Source: Streptomyces sp. 378 (lineage in GTDB: Bacteria; Actinomycetota; Actinomycetes; Streptomycetales; Streptomycetaceae). Taken from it: DNA of 64,000 nt. The position numbers and the translations under genes are program-made. The notes under the pieces were generated by a model. That model was not told where the DNA came from, did not search any database, and worked only from the letters and a program-made list of their open reading frames with translations. This document shows positions 34,389 to 42,964 of the stretch, piece by piece (positions within the stretch are counted from its first letter, which is position 1; the number at the start of each line of letters is the position of its first letter). The DNA lies in assembly GCF_030124145.1 (NCBI RefSeq), contig NZ_JASKMS010000009.1, forward strand, positions 62,001-126,000. Direction: 5' to 3'.

Positions 34389-35141
34389 ATGCGTGTCATG
34401 GTCGGGATGTTCGGACCGGACATGCGCGATCATGGCCGGACGGAGGCTCGTTTCCTTGGCATCACCGACCTGGCCGAAGCGCCGCCCGTGGCGGTCGTGG
34501 TCGACGTCATGCGTGCTTTCACGGTGGCTGCCTGGGTCTTCGCCCGAGGGGCGGAGAAGATCGTTCTTGCCGAGTCGCTGGACGAAGCCCTGGCCTTGAA
34601 GGCTCGCCACCCGGAGTGGGTGACGCTCAAGGACGGGCCGCCCGCGCCCGGCTTCGACAGGGTCAACTCGCCGGGCCTGTTGCGCTCGGCCGACCTCGAC
34701 GGACGGACCGTTGTCCAGAAGACCACAGCAGGGACGGTCGGCGCCCTGGCGGTCAAGGAGGCGTCGCTGGTGCTGTGCGCCGGCTTCGTGGTGGCGGAGG
34801 CGACGGCCCGGCTCCTGCGGGCTCGTGCGTGCGACCGTGTCACGTTCGTGGTCACCGGCGAGGGCGGACAGGCCGATGAAGACCTGGCGTGCGCTCACTA
34901 CATCGCGAGGAGGGCCACCGGCGCCGACACGGACGCGGCCGAGTTCCTCCGCCGCGCCGGCGACTCGCGTGCCGCCGCCGAGCTCGCGGAGGGGGTGCGT
35001 CAGGGAGTTCATCCCGATGACATCGCACTCTGTCTTGAGCTGGACCGCTTCCCCTTTGCCATGGTGGCGACCCCGGAGGACTCGCTGATGGTCCTCCGCC
35101 CGTGTGCCGTGCCTTCGCCGACCGACGAGCCTTCGACCTGA
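34389..35141 (+). CDS. comB: ComB-like 2-phosphosulfolactate phosphatase
   Basis: A 250-residue protein of the ComB family. Landmarks are [29 protein letters not shown] (with the metal-linked Asp in VDVMRA), [17 protein letters not shown], and [20 protein letters not shown]. In methanogens ComB makes sulfolactate for coenzyme M; in actinobacteria, which lack coenzyme M, the true substrate is unknown, so the gene name reflects the fold only. ATG 34389 is preferred, but GTG 34386 and ATGs at 34398 and 34407 are in frame. It lies next to a DUF350 gene transcribed in the opposite direction. Confidence 0.8.
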   Translation: MRVMVGMFGPDMRDHGRTEARFLGITDLAEAPPVAVVVDVMRAFTVAAWVFARGAEKIVLAESLDEALALKARHPEWVTLKDGPPAPGFDRVNSPGLLRSADLDGRTVVQKTTAGTVGALAVKEASLVLCAGFVVAEATARLLRARACDRVTFVVTGEGGQADEDLACAHYIARRATGADTDAAEFLRRAGDSRAAAELAEGVRQGVHPDDIALCLELDRFPFAMVATPEDSLMVLRPCAVPSPTDEPST

Positions 35142-35295
35142 TCGCACTGGGCGGCCAGGCAGGTATCAACGCACCGTAGGGTGCGCGTGGCAGGGTGGTT
35201 CGGCCCCGGTGCGGCGGACGCCGTACCCCACCCGAGAGGAAGGATCGACAAGACATGCGCGTCATCGCGGCCCACGGCCCGGGGGAGGCGCTCCT

Positions 35296-36345
35296 ATGAG
35301 CGGAGCCGAGGAACGGGAACCCGTCCTCTTCCGCACCAGCGGGCGCGCCGCCCACATCACGCTCAACCGGCCTCGGGCCCTCAACGCCCTCACCCACACC
35401 ATGGTCCGCCGCATCGACGAGGCGCTGACCGCGTGGGAGCGGGATCCGGCCGTGAAGACCGTCGTCCTCACGGGCGCGGGGGAGCGCGGCCTGTGTGCCG
35501 GCGGTGACATCCGTGCCATCCACGACGACGCCCGCGACGGTGACGGCACTGCCTCCGCCTTGTTCTGGCGCGACGAGTACCACCTCAACGCCCGTATCGC
35601 CCGCTGTCCCAAGCCGTACGTCGCCGTGATGGACGGCATCGTCATGGGTGGCGGAGTGGGCCTGTCGGCGCACGGCAGCGTCCGTGTCGTCACCGAGCGG
35701 TCTCGGGTCGCCATGCCGGAGACCGGCATCGGTTTCGTGCCGGACGTGGGCGGCACCCGTCTGCTCGCCCTGGCCCCCGGGGAGTTGGGCACCCACCTTG
35801 CCCTGACGGGCGCTCACATCTCGGCCGCCGACGCGCTGCTGTGCGGGCTCGCCGACCACTACACGCCGACGGCCTCGCTCCCGGACCTCCTCGACGCCCT
35901 GGCCGACGCGCCGGCAGGGGAGGCCCTGGCCGGCTTTGTGCGGACCCCGCCGCCCGGGGTTCTGGCCGCCCAGCGTGACTGGATCGACGCCTGCTACTCC
36001 GCCGACACCGTCGAGGAGATCGTGCGTCGGCTGCTCGCGCAGGGTGACCCCGCCGCTAAAGAGGCCGCGGAGACCCTGCTCGCCAAGTCGCCGACCGCCC
36101 TCAAGGTCACCCTCGCCTCCCTGCGCCGTGCCCGGAGGCTCGGCGCGCTGGAGCCGGTCCTGAACCAGGAATACCGCGTCTCTTGCGCCGCCCTGGCCAC
36201 ACCCGACCTGGTGGAGGGAATCCGGGCCCAGGTCATCGACAAAGACCGCAGGCCGCGGTGGTCACCGAAAACCCTCACCGAGGTCACCGAGGCCGAGGTC
36301 GAGCGCTTCTTCGCCCCACTCGGCGATCGCGAACTCGGCCTGTAG
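35296..36345 (+). CDS. Enoyl-CoA hydratase/isomerase family, 3-hydroxyisobutyryl-CoA hydrolase-like
   Basis: A 349-residue crotonase-fold enzyme. The oxyanion-hole segments are GLCAGGDIRAIHDDA and GIVMGGGVGLSAHGSVR, and the catalytic-type Glu lies in MPETGIGFVPDVGGT. The length (~350) and the C-terminal region with DWIDACYSADTVEEIV and SPTALKVTLASLRRAR match the HIBCH-like subgroup, which hydrolyses 3-hydroxyisobutyryl-CoA in valine breakdown, rather than simple hydratases (~260 residues). ATG 35296 is preceded by ggagg. Longer frames begin far upstream without protein character. No other valine-degradation gene is adjacent. Confidence 0.85.
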   Translation: MSGAEEREPVLFRTSGRAAHITLNRPRALNALTHTMVRRIDEALTAWERDPAVKTVVLTGAGERGLCAGGDIRAIHDDARDGDGTASALFWRDEYHLNARIARCPKPYVAVMDGIVMGGGVGLSAHGSVRVVTERSRVAMPETGIGFVPDVGGTRLLALAPGELGTHLALTGAHISAADALLCGLADHYTPTASLPDLLDALADAPAGEALAGFVRTPPPGVLAAQRDWIDACYSADTVEEIVRRLLAQGDPAAKEAAETLLAKSPTALKVTLASLRRARRLGALEPVLNQEYRVSCAALATPDLVEGIRAQVIDKDRRPRWSPKTLTEVTEAEVERFFAPLGDRELGL

Positions 36346-36470
36346 ACGGACGGACGCTCAAGGGAAGTCCGGCACGGCCTCGAAAGGCCCGCGGTAGGCG
36401 TTGCGGGAATGAACGCACGGGCTTCTGAATTGGCCGATAGCCGTATGCGGGGCGCGGGGATGCTGGGAAT

Positions 36471-36492
36471 GCCGGAGTGGCGACGCTCCGGC
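36471..36492 (-). terminator. Hairpin with GCGA loop downstream of the VWA gene
   Basis: gccggag...ctccggc extends to a nine-bp stem (one G-T pair) closed by gcga. It lies 31 bases beyond the minus-strand stop at 36523 and could also end transcription of the converging gene at 36345. Confidence 0.6.
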
Positions 36493-36522
36493 ACCCCGGC
36501 ACCCCATCTGCTTCCGGAATAC

Positions 36523-37563
36523 TCAGAGCATGAGCAGCAGCCGCGTGTTCGGTATGAGCTTCCGATTGACGCTGGTGCTCTGCACGAAGATGGTGAAGTG
36601 GTCGTTGTGGTCCGGCTTGACGCGGACTTCCGTAGCGGGCAGTCCGAGCAGGGTTCGGGCCGCGGGCCCCGTGAACACGCGGTCCGTCTTCTTCTCCAGC
36701 ACCGCGATCTGCTTCTGCGCCTGGATCTTCTCCGACTTGCTCAGTTGGTAGAACGCCTTACCGGTCTGGTAGGTGTGCCCGCACTCGGTCACCCATTCCC
36801 TGATCGCCGCGTCGCGGGCCACGGGGATCAGCTGGTACTTCGACGGGTCGACCGGGGTGAGGCCGGCTGCCTTGATGGTGTCTTCGTTGACGGCTTCCGC
36901 GCCGGTGGAGAACACCGCTCGCGATCCCCGGATGCCCTGGGTGCGGCCCATCATGAAGTTCTCGGTGGCCTGCCGGATGACCTGCCCGGCCTCCTCCAGG
37001 CCCTGTGTGCTGGTGGCGTCCCATATGGCGATGTTGTCCTTGGGGAAACCGCACTGCATGGCTTCGCGCTTGCCCATTTGGTCGGGCACCAGGACGGCCA
37101 GCGTCCAGTTGTCCTGCTGTGTCTCGATCATCTGGGCGACGGCCTGGACCAATTGACGCGGATCCCTGGTGGGGGAATCCGGGCAGCGGTGGCTCGCGTT
37201 CTCCTGCCCGTCGGTCAGCACGAACGTCAGAAAGCTGTGGTCGCCGTACAGTTGGGCCGTTTGAGCCAGCTCGCTCTGTGACTTGAGGGCGGCCGCCAGG
37301 AGGGCCGTCATTCCACCGGTCCGGTACAACTGCTTCAATGACGGCATGCGCAGCACGTCCTTGTCGTAGATGACGCACTCCACCTTGTCGGCGAAGGCGT
37401 ACACCGTGACGCGCGTTTCCTGATCCAGTTCCCTGGAACGGCGGGCGAGATACGCGATCTGCTGATCGGCGACTTCGACGACCTTGCGACTCAGGTGCGA
37501 CATGGATGAACTGGCATCCAGCACCAGAGCGACGTGATTGATGTAATTCTGGCTTCCGGACAT
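36523..37563 (-). CDS. VWA-domain protein
   Basis: A 346-residue cytoplasmic protein with an N-terminal von Willebrand A domain. The MIDAS site is VLDASSSM (DxSxS, residues ~16-20), completed by the Thr in RTGGMTALL and the Asp in VLTDGQENAS. The remainder (~215-346) is basic and beta/alpha mixed without a known motif, ending in a likely self-contained tail domain. Such stand-alone VWA proteins bind metal-dependent protein partners and occur in tellurite-resistance and AAA+ complexes, but neither is adjacent here. ATG 37563 follows ggggag. Its codon use looks less GC-biased than its neighbours, which may hint at transfer. Confidence 0.78.
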   Translation of the reverse strand: MSGSQNYINHVALVLDASSSMSHLSRKVVEVADQQIAYLARRSRELDQETRVTVYAFADKVECVIYDKDVLRMPSLKQLYRTGGMTALLAAALKSQSELAQTAQLYGDHSFLTFVLTDGQENASHRCPDSPTRDPRQLVQAVAQMIETQQDNWTLAVLVPDQMGKREAMQCGFPKDNIAIWDATSTQGLEEAGQVIRQATENFMMGRTQGIRGSRAVFSTGAEAVNEDTIKAAGLTPVDPSKYQLIPVARDAAIREWVTECGHTYQTGKAFYQLSKSEKIQAQKQIAVLEKKTDRVFTGPAARTLLGLPATEVRVKPDHNDHFTIFVQSTSVNRKLIPNTRLLLML

Positions 37564-37704
37564 CACAGCTCCCCCTTGTTCCGGCTTGATGCCTCTACCT
37601 TCTCACCCACCACTGACAATCGATCTCGGCTCGAGGTGGTCCTTCTGAAACGGCACGGTGCGCTCGCCGTGCTCCTCGCCCCAGCGAGCCCGCAGCGTCC
37701 GGCG

Positions 37705-38076
37705 CTACGACAGCAGCATGCGTGTCCACGCCACGGCCAGCAGCGTGCAGACGAGGGTGAACAATCCTTGCACCACGGTGGTGACAGGCATCCTCAGACG
37801 GGCGTGCACGAAGGCACCGGTCGCGGCCACGGCCGGAATCCCCCAGATGACGAGCCAGATCAGAACAGGGGTGTCGCGGGACTGCGCGGGGCGCGGGGAG
37901 TCCGGCGACGGCGCGGTTCCCATGCCGACCACGAAGAGCAGTATCGCGCCGACGACCACGATCACGGCGTCCGCGACCGCGAGCAGCAGGGCAACAGCGA
38001 TGTCGGTCAGCCGGGAAGGGCGTTCGCGCCGGGCAGGCGCCGGGGAGTCCTGGTCATCCACGGGCGGTGAGGACAT
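37705..38076 (-). CDS. Small membrane protein, 123 aa
   Basis: A hydrophobic protein with a charged N-terminus (~1-25: MSSPPVDDQDSPAPARR) and three likely TM segments (~28-50, ~63-85, ~94-120). No family is recognised. ATG 38076 is chosen because ggag lies seven bases upstream; the frame is open to 38229 but the extra residues look random. It is divergent from the ArsR-type gene at 38297. Confidence 0.65.
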   Translation of the reverse strand: MSSPPVDDQDSPAPARRERPSRLTDIAVALLLAVADAVIVVVGAILLFVVGMGTAPSPDSPRPAQSRDTPVLIWLVIWGIPAVAATGAFVHARLRMPVTTVVQGLFTLVCTLLAVAWTRMLLS

Positions 38077-38263
38077 GACCCGACTCCACCATGGAATGGC
38101 ACGTTCGGCGCCGTCCGTGACCGTGAAGCATCCCGACTGTGACCATCGGGCTGTGAGTATCGGACCCCACGTGGGGCCCGGCGGCACCAGCCACCGACCC
38201 TGCGCGGGCGCGCCACGTCGACGCGTCACCGCGCAGCCAGCCGGAAGCCGATAGTTCAGGTCT

Positions 38264-38290
38264 TCCTGAATTCAGGATTTCTTGTACTCT
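38264..38290 (+). promoter_or_regulatory. Palindromic operator and -10 of the ArsR/CDF operon
   Basis: tcctgaattcagga (38264-38277) is a perfect 14-bp palindrome. It lies just before TACTCT (38285-38290), a plausible -10, with GTG 38297 at the predicted start of transcription, so the mRNA may be leaderless. An ArsR-type repressor bound to the palindrome would block initiation. A third cagg half-site precedes it (38257-38260). Confidence 0.6.
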
Positions 38291-38296
38291 CATGGG

Positions 38297-38632
38297 GTGC
38301 TGACCATCGCCCCGGACGTCGAGGTGCTCACGCGCTTCGGCCGCGCTCTCGCAGACCCCATCCGCTGCCGGCTGTTGCTGGCCCTGCGAAAGGCGCCCGC
38401 CCACCCGTCGGACCTTGCCGAGACGCTCGGCGTCTCCCGCACCCGACTGTCGAACCACCTGGCCTGCCTGCGCGACTGCGGCCTGGTCGTCGCCATCCCG
38501 GACGGCCGCCGCACGCGCTATGAACTCGCCGACGACCGCATCGCAGACGCACTGGACCACCTGCGCACCGCCGTGGTGGCCGTGGAAACCGATCGCACCT
38601 GTCCCGACGCCGACACGAAGGGGTGCTGCTGA
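38297..38632 (+). CDS. CmtR-like ArsR-family metal-sensing repressor
   Basis: A 111-residue winged-helix repressor. The N-terminal helix reads RFGRALADPIRCRLLLALR, the recognition helix VSRTRLSNHLACLRDCGLVV, and the wing IPDGRRTRYELADDRI. Cys residues in CRLL, ACLRDC and the C-terminal TCPDADTKGCC match the pattern of CmtR, the mycobacterial Cd(II)/Pb(II) sensor, whose ligands are two helix Cys and a C-terminal Cys. It would release DNA when metal binds. GTG 38297 fits the family start; TTG 38282 is upstream. Its TGA overlaps the ATG of the transporter gene by one base, so the genes are coupled. Confidence 0.88.
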   Translation: MLTIAPDVEVLTRFGRALADPIRCRLLLALRKAPAHPSDLAETLGVSRTRLSNHLACLRDCGLVVAIPDGRRTRYELADDRIADALDHLRTAVVAVETDRTCPDADTKGCC

Positions 38633-39351
38633 TGACCGCGCTGTCCCTCGGCCCGAGCCCCGCCCGCCGCGACGCACTCACCCGTCGCATACGGCTGTTG
38701 GTCGCCGGCACGATCGCCTACAACGTCATCGAAGCGATCGTCGCCATCACCGCCGGCACGATCGCCTCCTCCACCGCCCTGATCGGCTTCGGGCTCGACT
38801 CCGTCATCGAAGTCTCCTCCGCCGCCGCGGTCGCCTGGCAGTTCTCCCCAGCGGACCACGCGGTGCGGGAAGCGCGCGAGCAGCGCACCCTGCGCATCAT
38901 CGCGGTCTCGTTCCTGGCCCTCGCCGTCTACGTCACCGTCGACGCCGTCAGCGCCCTGACCGGCACCGGCGAAGCCGAACGCTCCATCCCCGGCATCGTC
39001 CTCGCCGCCCTCTCCCTGGCGATCATGCCGTTCCTGTCCGCAGCCCAGCGCCGCGCCGGTCGCGAACTCGGTTCCGCCAGTGCGGTCGCCGACTCCAAGC
39101 AGACCCTGCTGTGCACCTACCTGTCGGCAGTCCTCCTCGTCGGCCTGGTCCTCAACGCCACCCTTGGCTGGTCCTGGGCCGACCCGCTCGCCGCCCTCGT
39201 CATCGCCGGCATGGCCGTCAGGGAAGGCCGCGACGCCTGGCAGGGCAAGGGCTGCTGCGTCCCCACTGCGGGCCCGGCGGACGACACCCGAACGGAGTCC
39301 CGAGCAGGCGACGCGTGCGGCTGTGGCACGGGCCGCGCCTGCTGTTCGTGA
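38632..39351 (+). CDS. CDF-type heavy-metal cation transporter
   Basis: A 239-residue membrane protein with five to six TM segments of the cation diffusion facilitator type. TM2 bears the metal-binding pattern STALIGFGLDSVIEVSSAAAV (FGLDS/E), and TM5 the SWADPLAALVIAG motif with its Asp. The CDF cytoplasmic C-domain is missing and is replaced by a Cys-rich tail (KGCCVP, ACGCGTG, ACCS), probably a soft-metal binding site. Coupled to a CmtR-like sensor, it most likely exports Cd2+, Pb2+ or Zn2+. ATG 38632 overlaps the repressor stop. Confidence 0.85.
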   Translation: MTALSLGPSPARRDALTRRIRLLVAGTIAYNVIEAIVAITAGTIASSTALIGFGLDSVIEVSSAAAVAWQFSPADHAVREAREQRTLRIIAVSFLALAVYVTVDAVSALTGTGEAERSIPGIVLAALSLAIMPFLSAAQRRAGRELGSASAVADSKQTLLCTYLSAVLLVGLVLNATLGWSWADPLAALVIAGMAVREGRDAWQGKGCCVPTAGPADDTRTESRAGDACGCGTGRACCS

Positions 39352-39361
39352 ACATCACGTT

Positions 39362-39432
39362 GCCGGCCCGCCCCTCCGCGGGCGACTGCCCCGATACCGG
39401 CCGGGCTGTCGCCCGCGGAGGGGCGGGCCGGC
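39362..39432. terminator. Very strong hairpin: 25-bp perfect stem
   Basis: 39362-39386 pairs perfectly with 39408-39432 around a 21-base loop. It begins 11 bases after the transporter stop and lies ~210 bases beyond the stop of the convergent protease gene. It probably ends transcription from the left, possibly from both sides. Such a long perfect arm could also mark a small mobile remnant. Confidence 0.75.
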
Positions 39433-39645
39433 GGCCGGGCTGCTGATGTCGACAGTGACCGCGCCCGTAGGCCTGTCCGCCGCCGTCATCCGCGTCTGCG
39501 CCCCCTCCTGGCCTGGACGTTGTCCGGCTGTTGGCCGCCGCCGTCCAGCGCGAAGGAGCCTCGAGTTCCGAAGAGGAGGTGGGGTCCGGGCGGGCACCGT
39601 CGGCCGGTTGCATCGACGGGGCCCGCTCGGTGTGCCGGTGATCGG

Positions 39646-40797
39646 TCAGGCTGTGTGCAGCCTCAGCCCGTACCGGTTGAGGATCTCGTTGACGGGCTGG
39701 TGCCAGGTCTCGCCGCCGCTGCGGCAGTTGCCCCAGCCGCCCGAGGTGACGCCTTGGGCCTGGTCGCCGCTGATGAAGGAGCCGCCCGAGTCACCGGGCT
39801 CGGCGCAGACGCTGGTCTTCGTCATCTGGTGGACGGCACCCTGGCTGTAGTTCACCGTCTCGTTCTTCGCCAGCACCGTGCCGCAGTGCCAGTGGGTGGT
39901 GGAACCGGAACGGCAGACGGACGCACCCACCGGGGCCTCGGCAGAGCCGCGGACGAGCTGGTCGGGGACCGTGCCCCAGCCGAGCACCACCGGTACGGTC
40001 CACCAGCCGCTGCCCACGTTCACCCAGGCGTAGTCGTTGCCCGGGAACGACGACCCCTGGAAGTTGCCGATGTAGGACCGGTCCCAGCCGTACACCGCCG
40101 CGCTCGGTGAGCCGCAGTGCCCGGCGGTGACGAAGCCTCCGTGCACCGAGAAGCCGATGGAACAGCGCACGTTGCCGGTGTAGTAGGGATCGCCGCCCAC
40201 AGTGCCGGCGGCGAAGGTGCGCGGTGCGGCGGGGGTGTGTCGCACCGTCACGGGACCGGCCTGACGGGCTCGGGAGAGGAAGGCCTGGACATCGTTGTCG
40301 TTCCGGTGTGACGTGACGATGTTCACGACGACCTTGTTGACCTTCGGGTCCACGTGCCAACTCCCGACTCCGGCAGGGGCTCGCAGCGCGTCGAGCCGCT
40401 CCTTCGCCGCGTCGAGTTGGCGGGCGTCGTACCGCACGAGGCGAACGGCGGCTCCGCTCGCGCGTACGGCGTCGGCGCGCGCGGCTCGGGTGACGGCGAC
40501 GGTGAGTTTGCCGCTGTCGGCGTCGAACCAGGAGCCGCCGTAGGCCGAACCGGCGGCACTGCGCGCCTTGCGTTCGACGGCTGTCGCCGCCTTCTCGGCT
40601 GCCAGGCGTGTTTCCGCTTGGTCTCGGGTCAGCCCCAGGTCGCGCTGCATCGCGGTCAGGAGATCGGCGGACGCCGGTGCTTCGGTGGAGCGGGTGGGAC
40701 CCTCCGCGGCGGAAGCCGGCAGGGCGCTCGCGGTCGCCCAGGAGCCGAGCAGGAGCAGAGCGGACAGGCCGGTGCGCAGGATGGTGGTGCGTCTCAA
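39646..40797 (-). CDS. Streptogrisin-type S1 serine protease (secreted, with propeptide)
   Basis: A 383-residue secreted chymotrypsin-like protease. Signal peptide (~1-31), propeptide with an alpha-lytic-type pro-domain (~40-190), then the mature enzyme (~195-383). The catalytic triad is His in GFVTAGHCG, Asp in GNDYAWVN and Ser in CAEPGDSGGSF. Cys pairs (RCSIG-AGHC, CRSG-HWHC, SVCAE-GNC) fit three disulfides. The primary specificity pocket (GGSFISGDQAQGV) is open, as in streptogrisin-like enzymes. TTG 40797 is supported by an aagggg. The promoter and palindromic operator lie immediately upstream. Confidence 0.93.
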   Translation of the reverse strand: MRRTTILRTGLSALLLLGSWATASALPASAAEGPTRSTEAPASADLLTAMQRDLGLTRDQAETRLAAEKAATAVERKARSAAGSAYGGSWFDADSGKLTVAVTRAARADAVRASGAAVRLVRYDARQLDAAKERLDALRAPAGVGSWHVDPKVNKVVVNIVTSHRNDNDVQAFLSRARQAGPVTVRHTPAAPRTFAAGTVGGDPYYTGNVRCSIGFSVHGGFVTAGHCGSPSAAVYGWDRSYIGNFQGSSFPGNDYAWVNVGSGWWTVPVVLGWGTVPDQLVRGSAEAPVGASVCRSGSTTHWHCGTVLAKNETVNYSQGAVHQMTKTSVCAEPGDSGGSFISGDQAQGVTSGGWGNCRSGGETWHQPVNEILNRYGLRLHTA

Positions 40798-40847
40798 GGG
40801 ATGCCCCTTCGTTGTTCCAGCAGGGTGGGGGTGGAACAGCAGAGCTT

Positions 40848-40904
40848 GAGAGCGCTCTCGGAATATGCGCGGCAGAGCCTAGCCGGTGATCATGGGAAGG
40901 TCTA
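40848..40904 (-). promoter_or_regulatory. Promoter and palindromic operator of the S1 protease gene
   Basis: On the minus strand, TAGACC (40904-40899) and TAGGCT (40881-40876) with a 17-bp spacer form a good promoter. The predicted start is near 40869, and a perfect 12-bp palindrome, gagagcgctctc (40848-40859), lies 10-20 bases after it. The core AGCGCT matches the LacI/CebR operator family, suggesting repression linked to a carbohydrate or other LacI-type regulator. Confidence 0.6.
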
Positions 40905-41045
40905 GGCCTCTTCTCGGGCCGTGTGCAGTCGGACGACGCAAGCTTGTCGCGTACCCGGCGCCCGAATAGACGACCGCACGATCACGCCGAACCGTGACCG
41001 TCCGTCAGTGGACGCCTCGTGAACTGCACCCACGCCACGACTGGT

Positions 41046-41582
41046 TCAGCCATCGACGGGGAGAATCCGAACCAGGCCCACCCGGTTTCGCCCGTCCGTC
41101 TTCGTGTGGGTGGCCAGAACTCTGAAGGGGCCGACGCGCAGCGGGACCGGTGCCTGGGCGGGCATCCCGCCGCCGGGATACGCGGTGTCGAGTTCGGACT
41201 CTCCTTCGGGGCAGTCCATGAGCACGGCTGGACCGTCCGACACCCACGTGCCGCACGTCTCCCAAGCGGTGGCCGGGTCCGTGAGTACGGCCTCGGCCGC
41301 GGCCCTCGACCCGGTTGCGGAGTCGGCGGCGAGCCACCGTGGGAAAGCCCGCCCGCTCGGGCAGATGGCAGCTGGTGGCCGGCTCGACCGCCAGCACCAG
41401 TGCCTGCGCACCACTCTCGCCCACACAGCGATCACACCGGCCAGATCGTCCACCGCGCAGGCCCGGTCGTAGTCGTCAGGAGCGGTGGCGTCTCCCGCCA
41501 TGACCGCCGTCTCCGTACATCCGCGCCATGCGGCCGACGCGGAGACCGGGGTGACGTTCAAGGGTCGGCCCATCGACTCCAC
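41046..41582 (-). pseudogene. Imm21-type immunity protein with two compensating frameshifts
   Basis: The product matches the Imm21 immunity family: N-terminal ESMGRPLNVTPVSASAAWRGCTE, CAVDDLAGVIAV, and C-terminal VLMDCPEGESELDTAYPGGG. Between ~41425 and 41350 the frame carries non-family residues (WARVVRRHWCWR), while the expected sequence (GESGAQALVLAVEPATSCHLPE) lies in the next frame. One extra base near GVIAV and a second indel near the RAFPRW stretch would repair it. About 25 residues are therefore scrambled. No toxin gene is adjacent. The protein may be dead, or the sequence may have base-call errors. GTG 41582. Confidence 0.7.
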
Positions 41583-41713
41583 CCAGACGGGAGAGGCGGG
41601 GACGCGTCCGGTTCGGTAGACGGGGAAGCGCTCATGGTGTCAGCGTGCCGTTCCCGGCCCGTTCCCCGCCCGTTGCGGGGGATGCGGCCCGAGGGGAGGG
41701 CCGTGACGCAGGC

Positions 41714-41748
41714 GTTCGGGGAACGGCCGCGGTGACCGTTCCCCGAGC
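41714..41748 (-). terminator. Terminator hairpin of the I36 inhibitor gene
   Basis: cggggaacgg and ccgttccccg (41717-41726, 41736-41745) pair perfectly and extend three more pairs outward with one G-T. It lies 28 bases beyond the minus-strand stop at 41776. Confidence 0.65.
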
Positions 41749-41775
41749 GAGCGACACTGTGGCGGTGGGGCGCAG

Positions 41776-42126
41776 TCAGCAGCGTCCGCTGCCGACCCCG
41801 TCGATCCGGCCGCCGAAATCGCCCTTGTACGCGCGGCGCCAGTCGCCGTTGTGCACCTGACGCGTCTCCTTCGGCGCCCAGTTGATGAAGCAGGCGTCGG
41901 TGCCGGCCACGAACGAGCCGACGTTGTCATGGAGTTGTGGAGGCAGGTCGCGGTAGCCGCTGGCGGCCGTCCATTCCCATCTCGAGCCGCGGAAGTCCGT
42001 TTCACTGAAGAAGCAGACCGAACCGCCGGGACACGGGGGTGGCGCGGCGGCTGACGCGCTCGTGCTCGGCACGACGAGGGTGGCCAGGGACAGAGCGGCG
42101 ACAAAGCCCCAAGAACGCAGCTGCAT
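41776..42126 (-). CDS. Secreted peptidase inhibitor, I36 family-like
   Basis: A 116-residue secreted small protein: signal peptide (~1-27, ending SASAAA) and a compact beta-rich domain with CPGGSVCFFSETDFRGSRWEW, then DNVGSFVAGTDACFINW. Four Cys (CPGG-CFF, ACFI-GRC) fit two disulfides. The pattern is that of I36 peptidase inhibitors (Streptomyces metalloproteinase inhibitor SMPI) and related crystallin-fold proteins. ATG 42126 has only a weak ribosome-binding site. It is divergent from a small membrane-protein gene. Confidence 0.82.
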   Translation of the reverse strand: MQLRSWGFVAALSLATLVVPSTSASAAAPPPCPGGSVCFFSETDFRGSRWEWTAASGYRDLPPQLHDNVGSFVAGTDACFINWAPKETRQVHNGDWRRAYKGDFGGRIDGVGSGRC

Positions 42127-42368
42127 GCGATTCTCGAAAGGGGAGAAGGAAGGGTCGCGCTGATCCTTCCGGAGGGGCAAGCGAGCCGGTATCGCCCGGC
42201 GGAGTGATCCGCGGCCGAGCATCACTTCGCCAGGGGGCACGAGCCGACCGTGTCCGTCCCCGTGTACACCGGACGGGACCCGCGGGGACGGGTCGGCCGG
42301 AAGTCTGGTGTCTGCCGGGGCGGAGTCGGGGCATACGGGCTTCACCCCCTTCGAGAGGAGCTCGTTTC

Positions 42369-42536
42369 ATGCTCGGCATAGTCGCGGCGGTGCTGTTCTT
42401 CTTCGCGTTCTTGATCAACGCGGCAGAGATCAGCACCAACGATGTGTTCTCTTCGACGAACGTCATGTTGCTGGGCTTGCTGTGCCTGGCTCTGCAGGTG
42501 GCCGGCGTCGGCGGCGGCTGGAGCCGCAGACGGTGA
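42369..42536 (+). CDS. Small two-TM membrane protein, 55 aa
   Basis: The frame starting at ATG 42369 encodes two hydrophobic helices (MLGIVAAVLFFFAFLINAA and LLGLLCLALQVAGVGGG) linked by a short polar loop (EISTNDVFSSTN) and ending in a basic GWSRRR tail. A gaggag sits nine bases upstream and a perfect terminator follows at 42577, so it is a self-contained unit. Small proteins of this type are common in Streptomyces; their role is unknown. The larger frame from 42039 is a shadow. Confidence 0.75.
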   Translation: MLGIVAAVLFFFAFLINAAEISTNDVFSSTNVMLLGLLCLALQVAGVGGGWSRRR

Positions 42537-42576
42537 CTTCGCCCCTGGGCCGGAAGGCCTGCTAAGGGCGTCCGCA

Positions 42577-42611
42577 TAAGGGCCCGTCGGCAAGCTGCCG
42601 ACGGGCCCTTA
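42577..42611 (+). terminator. Strong terminator, 16-bp perfect stem
   Basis: taagggcccgtcggca (42577-42592) pairs exactly with 42596-42611 around a three-base agc loop. It lies 40 bases after the stop of the small membrane-protein gene, and the symmetric AT ends fit a bidirectional terminator. Confidence 0.85.
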
Positions 42612-42964
42612 CCGATCGTTTGAAACTGTGTCGCGGAGTCGCCCGAACTACGCCGTACCCCCCTTGAGCGCCCGGCCGTGCGACCCGTCGAGATCACGCA
42701 TCGTCCATGCCCGGCAAGTCCCGCAGGCCCAGCCGGACCGTCAACCGCCGGGCAGCCGCCCCGGCATACCGAGGGTCGTCCTGACAGGTGTCAGGACGAC
42801 ACCGGAGGCCGGCTCGGATACGTTCCCGGGCATACCGCAGAGCACCTGTCTGCGGCACACGTGGTCATCGGCGCTCCTGCTTTTCACGCCGGAGGGGCCC
42901 GGTGGAGTCGGACCAGCACCGGACATTTTTCCCGGTGCCCTTGCTTCATCACGAAAGGAATGGC

